From Protopterus annectens (lineage: Eukaryota > Chordata > Ceratodontiformes > Protopteridae), in the NCBI RefSeq assembly GCF_019279795.1, contig NC_056733.1:1120880907-1120944906 (forward strand): DNA of 64,000 bases, read 5' to 3'. This document shows positions 54,379 to 64,000 of this stretch, one piece after another. A program made the translations under genes and the position numbers. Under the pieces are notes generated by a model. The model was not told the origin of the DNA. It worked only from the letters and a program-made list of their open reading frames with translations, and did no database searches. Position 1 is the stretch's first letter; every line of letters starts with the position of its first letter.

Positions 54379-57300
54379 ATGGCATTTATTAACTGTATTT
54401 ACATAAATGTCAGTGGATTAAATAACGGATGCAAGAGGGATAGCATAAACAGATATTTGAAGTTGTTTAATTTTCATGTTATTTTTTTACAGGAAACACA
54501 CGCATTAACAGAAGACATGGACAGGCTAGATACTAAAACTACACTATATTATCCAGTTCACAATATAATCAAAAAAAGGGGGGGGGGGTGCTATATTATG
54601 GAAAAATTCACTGCCTATGCCTACAGTTATAGAAACATATCAAGATGATAAAGGTATGCTTTGTACTGTAACTATAAAGTATAATAAGAGGAGATTAACT
54701 CTTATTAACTTGTATTGGATTCCTGGAATATGAATTAAAACAGCTGACCAACATCTAGAACAAGTAATTCAAAACTTGAAAGGCAATATCATTCTAGCAG
54801 GAGACTTTGTGTATTGTCACCAAGTGATACTAACACAATAGGTAAACGGAGAATACAGGCATCTGCAAAGGCATTGTTAAATTTTACTGAATTGTTTAAT
54901 CTAATCTGCATTTTCAGAACCAAATTCATTATTTTTTACCCATTATTCCTATAGACATGGAACACAATCTAGAATTGACGGAGTTTTTCTCTAATGACCT
55001 AACTGATACATTAGACAAAGTCAAAACAGTAAACTGCCCACTTTCAGATCATAATGCAATTACCTTTGAACTGTTTTTGAAATCTAATAATAATGTTAAA
55101 ATCAGAAGATTGCTGGCATACATAGCTTGTTTAAAATATTTTAAGGACTTTTTATTAAATGAATCCTTTCCTTTATAGAAATTAATAATATAGAAGTTAA
55201 TTCAGAAATGTATTTATGGGATGCACTAAAAGCATATCTTTCTGGTAGAGACACTAATTGGTTATCAGTTAAAAGAAAACAAAAACAATGGGACAAAAAA
55301 TTACATGAAATACAAGAAAAACTTGATAAGTTAAAATTATAAAACCAGACAAATAAAATAATGGAAAAGAGATTAATAAGATAAATAACAAATACTTAGA
55401 AATCCTAGACCGTAAAACTAAAAACCTTGTGAAGTTTAAGATGATTAATCTCTCTATTAACTGAAAATCTATGAATAATTTAGCCACAAAATCAAAAATA
55501 CTCAGTAAGTCCAATCACATAAAAGATGTCTACTCACATAGGAAGAAAAGAAATAGAAATAGAAAATATTCTTAAGGAATTTAGATATTATTATAATAAA
55601 ATCAATAAAAATAATATATTAATAGATCCAGAAGAAATAATTAAAATACTTATCAAAAATATAAAAACTAAGCTATCTGATGACCAAATGAAATTAATTG
55701 ACAAACCAATCTCAATGTCTGAACTTCAAACTCAAATTTATAAACTGAAACCTAATAAAGCACCAGGTAATGATGGGATTATATCTGAACTTTATAAGCT
55801 GTTACCCAAAGAAGCCCTAGATATACCACACAATTTTATTGCTCTATAGTCAAGGACCTAGCTAACATTCCTCCTTCTTGGAAATATGCCCTTATCTCTC
55901 CAATTTTAAAAACTGGCAAAGATCCTACTGAATGCTCCTCATACATGCTGATTTCACTTTTAAATGTAGATTATAAATTGTTTATGGCAATTCATGCTAA
56001 TAGATTAAAATAGTCTACCCTCCATGATTGGCAAATATCAAACTGGCTTTATCTTAAATAGAAATACTTATGATAATACGAAAAGAATAATGACAGTAAC
56101 TGACTATGCAAGTAACACAAAAAAGAACTTAACATTAATGAGTCTTGTTATTAATAGTGCTTTTGATTCAGGAAACTAGAAATATCTCTTGCTGGTTTAA
56201 AAAGAATATAGTTTCTCAAGTAACTTCACACATCTTATTAATCTTCTTTATAATGATTGTCTTGCATATGTTAAAATATGTACTTTTACTTTTGATTCTA
56301 TACAAGTTTTGAAAAGAACCAAACAATAATGTTTTTCTTTCACCTCTGCTTTTTACTGTAATTATGAAACCATTTGCTAATTTTCTCAGATCAAATATAG
56401 ATATAAAAGGTATTAGCATAAATGAGAATGTACACCCCAAAATTCATCTGTTTGCTAATGACATCCTACTGACATTGAGTGGTAATGATGATTATCTATC
56501 TGCAGTTTTCTTAGCAATGGATGTATTTAAAAAAAAAATCTGGTTTAACATTTAACGATGACAAAACAAAAATCCTACCTATAAATACAAATAAGAATTG
56601 AATCAAAAATAAATTCATTAAATATATTGTCAAAGAGAATAAAATGAATTATTTAGGAATAATTATAACAGATAACATTAAAGATATAACAAATCATAAT
56701 TATACTAACAGTATAAACAATATAAAGAATCTAACAGACAAACAGAATAACATTTTCTGCACGATCGAATAGAGGTTATCTATAATCAAAATGATTATCT
56801 TACCAAAAATCATATATAGTATACAATCACTATCATTGTCCCCCATAAAAACTTGTATTAAAGAATTTAACACTTTAATTTTAAGATTTCCCTGGCATCC
56901 CAATAAATCAAGAATTACTCTCAACCATCATATAAGAGACTGGGCAGAAGGAGGGATAGGGCTACCAGATCTAGAATTAAATTTATCATCATAAATTATA
57001 AAAACAGTATATCTTTGGATTAATACCACTTACACAGCTAGGTTAAAAGAGTTTTCTAGAAATGTTTTTATAAACTCTAAACATTATCGATTATTCTAAT
57101 AATTGTCTCTGCATTGGTTATTAAAGGATAGCCTTATAGGAAAAATTCACCAAACAAATGACTGCTATTTCTTTTCTACTATATTAAACAGTTTTAAAAT
57201 TTGTATATATAGAAACCTGTTATATAAAGTATGGATCTTCCATATATTTTCTATGCATATACCCAAAATAACACCTCCACCACAAAGTTAGAAACAATTA

Positions 57301-58120
57301 TCACATTTAAAGAGAAAAATTTGCTATATTGGTTTCAGTTAATGAAAGATGAAAAGCTACATTCTGTTAATTATATTAAGAACAAATATAATTTATATAA
57401 AGACATGTGGCTAGATGTAGAATCCTGCAGACAACATACAGAAGGGGAAATTAAGTTAATGCAACCAAGGATAAGAGATCATATCCCAATACTAATTGAA
57501 TATCTAATATTCTTAATGCAACAAAACACATTGGGACAAGGTCTCTTATCTGAATTATATAGAGTTGTGAGGAGAAACAAAAAGTTGAAATGACAATTAT
57601 TGAAACTATTTTATCCAAATTAATAATAGACCTCTGAGTGAAGAAGATAAAAAAAATAATCCTAATAGCTTCTAAACATACAACTTCATCTCTTAGATAG
57701 AATCTCTTAACTTGGAAATGTTTGCATAGATCTTTCTTCACACCACATAAAACTGAACTAATGTTCAAGTAGAAACAAGTTTGTTGGAGATGTAAACAAG
57801 AACTTAAAGTGGATTGGCAACACATGTTTTTTACTGTACTGTCTTAACACCTTATTGGAATAACATTAATCTCTTTTTACAGGCTTTATGGAGAAAATGT
57901 TGTTTTATGTAACTCACGTATCCTTTTTAACACTCCTGTTTCTATATGTGTTAAAATGCTATATCACATTTTGTGGTCTATACCATCTATAGCGAGAAGG
58001 GTTATAACTCAGAATTGGAAGAACAAATCTACACCCTCCTTCAAAGAATTTATAAATATTGCAACTGGTCTGTCACCTGGAAATCATTACAATTAAGTCA
58101 AGAACAGCCAGGATTACACA
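54379..58120 (+). pseudogene. Tx1/L1-like ORF2 (endonuclease and reverse transcriptase)
   Basis: Starts at ATG 54379 with NVSGLNNGCKRDSINRYL, then VIFLQETHALTEDM (endonuclease catalytic Glu) and RGGGCYIMEK. Later LTFLNLI-type and PLSDHNAI (about 55040) endonuclease blocks follow. The RT reads IYKLKPNKAPGNDGIISELY (about 55740-55800) and SNIDIKGISINENVHPKIHL, then FANDILLTLSG (about 56450). The C-terminal part has ILPKIIYSIQSLSLSPIKTC and EGGIGLPDLEL (about 56800-56990), typical of the L1/Tx1 group. The catalytic box is FAND, not FADD. An 11-bp G-tract (54578-54588) lies at the conserved GGG motif. Many stops and frame changes make it dead. Confidence 0.8.
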
Positions 58121-58362
58121 CAACTTAAGAGATCTGCTTGACAAGCAAAAATAACTGCATTTTTAGATTTAATGTAATGTACAATAACTTGAATTACTTG
58201 ATGGTTAATGGACACTCCTGTAAATAGTTTTTTTTCTTTTATGTGTGAGGCTTACTTGAATTTTTGCCATTTATTATGTTCACAAATCTCTGACTGTAAA
58301 TATTGTTGTGATTATTTTACAAATTGAAAATCCAATAAAAATTTAAAAAAAAAAGAAATTTA

Positions 58363-58785
58363 AACATGAGAGCCCCATTGCATTACATCTTAGTTTATAC
58401 AATCAAGGGTATCCATCTGGTTTACAAGATACAATTCTTGAACAAGTGGTACCCAAGTAAGGAGAAAATGTAACACTTAAATGAAACTGATGCATAAAGA
58501 ATCTGTTTATATTTTGAAATATGGGACTTTAATGCCTTTGGGCTTAAATGTAGAGTGTCATTGGAGGTATTTTATTTAATTAATTGTATAATTATATAGT
58601 TCTATAATTGATCATGTGCCTTAGTCTTGCAGCATATACAAGATGTTCTTTTTGTACATTTTATACTCATTAAAAGCTTTTGAGCTGAGGCACTAGAGGT
58701 TTTATTGTGGTTTATTAAATTTTATACTTTTGAGAAATTTGTGGCCATGTGGTTGTTTTTATCTACATTTGCCTTTTTTTTGTTG
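58363..58785 (+). mobile_element. Penelope-like element, plus-strand copy, part 2
   Basis: Continues after the Tx1/L1-like LINE: the last coding stretch and the 3' UTR, inversely repeated at 48287-48820. The far end is near GAGAAATTTGTGG and TTTTTATCTA (58730-58785). Broken, same age as part 1. Confidence 0.75.
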
Positions 58786-60399
58786 TTGTTGTGGATTGTG
58801 TTGAATATACTTATGTTACTTGCTAATGTTTGCAACATTTGAAATTGAACTGTCCCCAGGATTCATGAACCTTGCGCCAGGCGCACGCATAGCGTAGGCG
58901 TCACAACACCAAATATGTCCGCCGAGCGATTCAGGTATGATCCAATTCCACGTGCACTACCGGCGTGCGCCGGATCTGCGCCGCCCCCAGCGTAGGTATG
59001 CTAAACACCCCATGTGCGGTGTTGCACCATGCAAATGAAGGCATATAGCGATCCACGAAGTGGCGCAGGCGTAGCATAAGGCCACGGCAATGTAAACCAA
59101 AAAAAAACGGTTTACATTTTCCCAAACATAACATAGGAGTAACGGAAGACTGCAGCCTCAGGTATCACACTGTTACCATATGCCAATGGCGAAATACACA
59201 GAGAATGTCAAAAGAAAACATGCACAACATGTAAAAAATAACATAAATGGTATGTCCACAGAAACTCACAGCAGAACCCCAGGACATGTTTGCGGAAGGT
59301 GCAAAACAATGAAATAATATGACAATGTTATAAAACAGCAGCGTAATACACAGCAGCTTCACAGCCATAATACACCATGGTATGCATGGAAAGCCACAAC
59401 CACGGTGCAAGGGTTGCCAAGGACTCGCGGCAGTGTTCGGTGTGGTAACTATGAATTAGTAGTCAATGCCATGCAAATGAGGCAGATAATACTGAATCGC
59501 AAAACCCCCACCGGCGTAAGGCTGTACCAAACGGCGCATCAGTAATACACCAAGGAGTGGCTCAGAGGGAATACATGTCACCTGCAGAGGGGTGTGCCAC
59601 TGTAGGAGGAAGCACATTGGAGCTCAGCAAACCTGGGCTGTACATTGCACATCACAGCTGCAGGACCGGCGTGTGGGGCAATAATTGAGCTGAGAGCACA
59701 CAATGCGCGCAGAGGTGCATGTGCACGAGGATGACTACGTTCCCTTAACCCAGTCATGTGACGCTCGCCCCGCAAACATCATCGGAAACAGGAAGGTGAT
59801 GTTGAGAATATGAGGAAATGCGGAAGAAGTGTAATTGGAGTAATAATGAGCAATCAACACTAATCAACCCACGAAGGCCAATCGGCGGCAGCTGACAACT
59901 CTGCATGCAGAAACCTGCAAAACGGGACAGGGGAGGCATATGAATGCAAAGAAAGTAGGGGAGGTAGCAGATTGCAAAGAGTGAAGACCTGACATAGCAG
60001 AGCCAAGCAGACAGGCAGTACAACGGCGGCGGCGGCACACAAAACGCATGATATGCCATGTCCCAGAAACTACACATGACAGAGTTCTGCAGGATGCATG
60101 CCAGGAAATAGTAGGTGCAACGTGCAGAAATAGTAAGGGAAGGTCGAAAGGTAATCCATTGCAGGCAAGAGTAATGCAACACCAAAGGCAATAGCGTTGC
60201 AGTGCCAAAGGTAAAACATGGAAGATAACCCCCAGATACGGCCGTACAGACACACCCTATGACATCACTGGGTGCACAGCACAATAGTATAAAGTGTGAA
60301 TGCACACAACACACAGCCGTGTATTCTCAAATGCCGCACCATAGGTGTAAACACACGGGGAACTTTTAAAATGTACATGTTGGGTGCTGCCGTGGGAAC

Positions 60400-61534
60400 G
60401 TGATCCATCAGCATGTGTTAGACACAGACAGTGTTGTGGAGGAGGGTGCCGACAACTACCGTAGGCCTCGGAGGAGAAGGAGAGTGTTCAGACCAAGGGT
60501 AACCTACCAGGGGCTACAAGACCTGGAGATAGTAGAGCGTTACAGGGTGGATAGGGACACGTTACAGCAAATAGTGGAGCTGTGCCGGCCATGCCTGAGA
60601 ACAAGAAACAACAGAGGGGAACCCATCCCAGTGGACACAAAGGTATGTGTAAGCTTGCGAATACTGGCCACAGGTACCTTTCAAAGGCCAACTGGGGATA
60701 TAATGGGCATCTCACAGGCATCAGCATCCAGGGTACTACACCAGTTTCTGGATGCCATGTTACCACATGCCAATGAGCATATATACTTCCCCAGATCTCA
60801 GGAGGATTTGGCTAGCAATATGCGCCACTTCCACCGTGTGGCACAATACCTGAAGGTACTGGGTGCGATAGACTGTACACACATACAAATCAAGTCACCA
60901 CCTGGGGAGCAGGGTAGACGCTACATAAACCGCAAGGGATTCCCCTCCATCAATTGCCAGGTCGTGTGCAATGCTCAGGGCATTATCATGGATGTGTGTG
61001 CTGGCAGCCCCGGAAGCTACCACGACTCCCATATCTGGCATGCCTCACAGCTGTACCAGGTATTTGCCAGGGGGGACATCCCACAAGGCCACCTCGTGGG
61101 CGATGCTGGCTATGCACTGGAGCCGTGGATGATGACTCCCATCAGAAATGCACACACACACACACATGCAAGAACGCCATAATGAGGCACACGCACAAAC
61201 CAGAATAATCATAGAGCATGTGTTCGGGATGCTGAAATCACGGTTCTGGTGCTTGGATACATCCGGTGGAGCCCTGCAGTACTCTCCAGGCACATGTGCC
61301 CACATATTCATAGTATGTGTCATGCTACATAATATGATCCTGCGGAAGCAGCTGCTGCAGGGACATAACGGTGAAAGGCCACAAAGCCCACCACAACTGC
61401 CAAGGCCAGTCCAGGCACAGAGGGTTCAGGACCAGGAACACACTGTGCCAGCCCCAGTAGGCAGACGGAGGCGTACCCAATATGCCTATGCCCTGGCAAA
61501 GAGGGAACGTATAGCACATACTCTGACAGCGTAG
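60400..61534 (+). pseudogene. PIF/Harbinger transposase, frame broken by CA-repeat expansion
   Basis: About 375 codons in two frames. The N-terminal part (basic RRPRRRRRVFRPRV, then YRVDRDTLQQIVELCRP) is a DNA-binding region. A helix-turn-helix-like block reads GISQASASRVLHQFL (about 103-117). The DDE nuclease shows AIDCTH (Asp158) and VGDAGY (Asp235). The third residue lies in IIIEHVFGMLKSRFWCL in the second frame (from 61148). The break falls in a CACACACACACACACA run at about 61150-61166, so microsatellite slippage is the likely cause. It cuts and pastes the element's DNA. No ATG begins the frame: 60400 is a GTG, and an upstream exon or altered start is likely. Otherwise well preserved, so fairly young. 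Confidence 0.87.
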
Positions 61535-64000
61535 GCCCCATGGACTGACACCTCCCTACCTGCACACACAGTGAAATGGACGGCACACAAACATGACCAC
61601 CCATAAAGTGTACCGTATGGGTGGCCCCATGTGTGACTCCAACATAGGCAGCCCCCAAACACTGTACACCCAACAGCCAGTGGAGCATGGAATGCCAACA
61701 CCCGAACAGTACGCGGGTCCTACAGCAGATGGCGTTGCTGTATGCTGCCACGTTCACCGCAAGGTGTATACATATAAACATATATATATGTGTGTATATA
61801 CATATATGTAGATAGATATAATTACATATATAGAAATATATGTACATATATACATATAAGTACTACAGTTAAGACAGGGAATCAGAGGGATGTAAGGTGA
61901 CTGAGATGTAACACGCAATATCTGTACATAGTATACATAGTGAAACGACAACCTGAGCATCTGGGAGGTTCAACAGAAGAGGATACCGCCAACCATGGAA
62001 CGGGCAACATACCGAAATGCATAACCGCCAGGCGGAAAGATCGCCAGACCACAGTACTGTAACAGTACATGCACGGGTAATAGTATGATGATATGAGGGG
62101 AGAGGTAGACACCGCCGCTGGTGTCGCGGCCCACGCAGGTACTGTGTGCAACCATCCCCATGAGTGCCGTAGTATGTGTACATGTGCGGTGAGGGTGCCG
62201 TGTGTGTTGCTGTGTGAGTGTAATGTGTGTGTCTCCGTAACATGTGTATGTTGGTGCCATGTTAGAGGCAGAGTGGAATAATATGTGTAGGCATACGGTA
62301 CACTAGCCACAGGCATATGTACACCAGTAGTCCCAAAGTAGTAGTGAGAGCCCCACCCTGGCTAGGCGTGTTGTGACGTAGAACAATACAAAGTGACAAT
62401 GTCCCAGATTGTAGCACAGGAATATACCCCATAGGAAATGGAAAGGACGTATGTAATACTCATGCCCATATGTATGACACCGATATGTTAATTGCAAAAA
62501 GATACGTTGGCAAAGTCACACAGTAATAGGTATGTACGCGGAAATACGTATGTGCTACCCCAGTACTGACCGTGGCCACGTATCGGCTCGTAAACACCAC
62601 TGTGTGTTCTACAAGTGTCAAACAAGCAATCCCCATCTGAATAGGTGGCAACCACTGGCAAACAGGCCATCACAACAACAGGACCACAATGACTGTAAAT
62701 ATCTGGGACAGAATGACAAGGGATAGTCGTCACGTACACACAACCGCTGATATACCACAGATGTGACGGAGGAATACATGCATCAAGCACACCCGCAGGT
62801 GATACCGACACCACATGACAACAACACAACCTACAATCCCATACCAACAGACAATTAACTGTCAACTCTCCAGGTAGGGATGGAGCACACAGACAACTAT
62901 ACTGTGTATGTAGAGATGCAAGGCCCACAACCCGTATCCGTCACCTACAACCACCGATATCCCCCACCGTACATATTAAAGGAATACAAACCATAATAGC
63001 AGCACAAACATACAGGCAGTCAATGACATCTGCATAACCGCAACATCTCGCGTGGGAAACACAATCAAAGGCGGATGCATACTTGCATGCGTTGTTTAAA
63101 GGAATACAACAGCCATGTTACACATCTGAATGCAATACACCATCAACAGACGTCGTCAGGACAGGGACACTCACATGTCGAACCAAATACTATACCCTAC
63201 ACACACAATCCATGGCTAACATCACTGCGAAATATACCTGTCGCCACACATAGCGGCAGCAGTTACACATAACGTAACACAATACAGACCATCTCCACGA
63301 AGGTAGGGCAAATAGCCAACGCCCAGGTGAGGAATCTAATCATACCCCAGTTACGACGCGTAATTTCTGAATGAAGTAGATGCACAGGTGATATGCACAT
63401 AATTACTCACTGAGGAACAGCAATTGGTGGGATGAACCCACATGTTGCAGGTATCGACAGATATAAGGATGACTCTCAGGATATTCAAACCGTATGCTCA
63501 TACCGAACCAGCAGTGTACAACCGAAAGCGAAATAAAAAGGAAAACCGATACACCGAATGAAACACGGAACGAAACACCGATAAGGTATGTAGAACACAC
63601 GATATGTATGGTTGTGTAACGCATGATGTGTATGACGAAGCTGTACTGTATGGGAATGGTGTTTGTAAGTAATGACACTTGTCCATAATGCAGAGAGTGG
63701 TGAAAGGTGGTTATGTAGTGCTATCCTGCTGAGCATACCAATGACTGTGGACACCGTGTGCACAGCAGTGGGACATCATGTACACAGCCAAGACACCACA
63801 AGGGCTGCCACAGGGGGGCATTAGAGAGAACAATGCCAGACCACACGCCGATGCTGGCAGTGGATGTCCAACAAGGAAGTGCCATAGCAGGGGATAGGAC
63901 ATGTATGCATACTGTCACAACACGCATGTGTATGGGCATATATTGTCGATGTCATATGTAATGTGCGGCCAACGTGCACGTATGCCCTGCAGTAGGGGAT
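61535..64000. other. No recognised gene in the 3' flank of the transposase
   Basis: TG/CA-rich sequence with overlapping frames on both strands and no family resemblance. It probably belongs to the Harbinger element (non-coding or an unrecognised accessory gene). Confidence 0.35.

Larger units (their letters stand above)
49636..58362 (+). mobile_element. Tx1/L1-like LINE inserted in the Penelope-like element
   Basis: Starts with a 5' UTR of L1/Tx1 type (GCCTGGGGCATGGCCAGGAT). It carries ORF1 (about 49830-50850) and ORF2 (54379-about 58120) and ends with AATAAA at 58336 and a poly(A) run. AAGAAA lies on both sides (49630-49635 region and 58357-58362) and may be the target duplication. The Penelope-like reading continues across it. 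About 3.5 kb between the two ORFs is longer than expected and is partly explained by two foldback elements and a SINE. Confidence 0.82.
58862..64000 (+). mobile_element. PIF/Harbinger DNA transposon, right end outside the window
   Basis: Sequence character changes at about 58862 to GC-richer DNA with GGATTCATGAACCTTGCGCC and AGGCGCACGCATAGCGTAGG, which looks like a Harbinger terminal region. The transposase lies at 60400-61534. The matching inverted end and the TWA target duplication were not seen, so the element may run past the window, and the right limit is a guess. An ATACAT-rich stretch at 61768-61860 is a microsatellite. No accessory Myb-like gene was recognised in 61535-64000. Confidence 0.6.

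Noticed and set aside
48287-58785. One large DNA transposon with about 500-bp inverted ends
   Set aside because: The ends are protein-coding and 3' UTR parts of a Penelope-like element in opposite orientation, and the interior is a separate LINE insertion.
59754-60314. Overlapping minus-strand frames of up to 186 codons upstream of the Harbinger transposase
   Set aside because: Cys/Leu-rich low-similarity frames overlap each other in GC-richer DNA. No family motif was seen, so chance open frames are likelier.

Overview
The window looks like intergenic, repeat-saturated DNA from a large vertebrate genome. The mix of CR1-type LINEs with a (TTCATAG)n tail, several tyrosine-recombinase (DIRS) retroelements, a Tx1/L1-like LINE, an RTE LINE, a Penelope-like element, PIF/Harbinger transposons and tRNA-derived SINEs points to an amphibian (caecilian or salamander) or another large-genome non-mammalian vertebrate. 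This is inferred from element content, not from a host gene. The only host-derived gene recognised is an intronless, dead cathepsin B copy. No intact host gene, rRNA, functional tRNA or CRISPR array was found.

Layout. 1-8 kb: a decayed DIRS element whose gag-like part (about 430-1282) and RT, RNase H and recombinase parts (about 5330-7860) are separated by a nearly whole CR1-like LINE on the minus strand (1283-about 5330). 9-13 kb: an old CR1 tail and a second DIRS relic, split by a LINE 3' end. 13.3-16.5 kb: a plus-strand CR1-like LINE. 16.8-21 kb: tRNA SINEs and a third DIRS relic. 23-25.9 kb: a 46-bp minisatellite split by a third CR1-like LINE. 28-32 kb: a long-arm MITE, an older CR1 relic and a fourth DIRS relic. 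33.6-40 kb: Harbinger relics, a tRNA SINE and a TTAA-flanked foldback element. 40.3-45.9 kb: a CR1-like LINE that has taken in three further insertions: a foldback element with a telomere-like core, an RTE tail and the cathepsin B retrocopy. 48.3-58.8 kb: two Penelope-like copies head to head, one split by an 8.7-kb Tx1/L1-like LINE that itself carries two foldback elements (one with a hammerhead-like motif) and a SINE with a perfect 21-bp target duplication. 58.9 kb to the end: a PIF/Harbinger transposon with a largely readable transposase.

How the parts relate. The autonomous LINEs share 3' tails with the SINEs: one tRNA SINE has the CR1 tail, one has the RTE tail, and one has a tail also found on separate LINE-like 3' fragments. 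This suggests LINE-SINE partnerships. Nesting gives a relative order: the DIRS relics, the old CR1 copies and the Penelope-like pair came first. CR1 copy A, the Tx1/L1-like LINE and the foldback elements followed, and the RTE-tail SINE at 53976-54203 is among the youngest insertions. All calls come from reading the sequence and comparing translated motifs from memory. No database search was possible.
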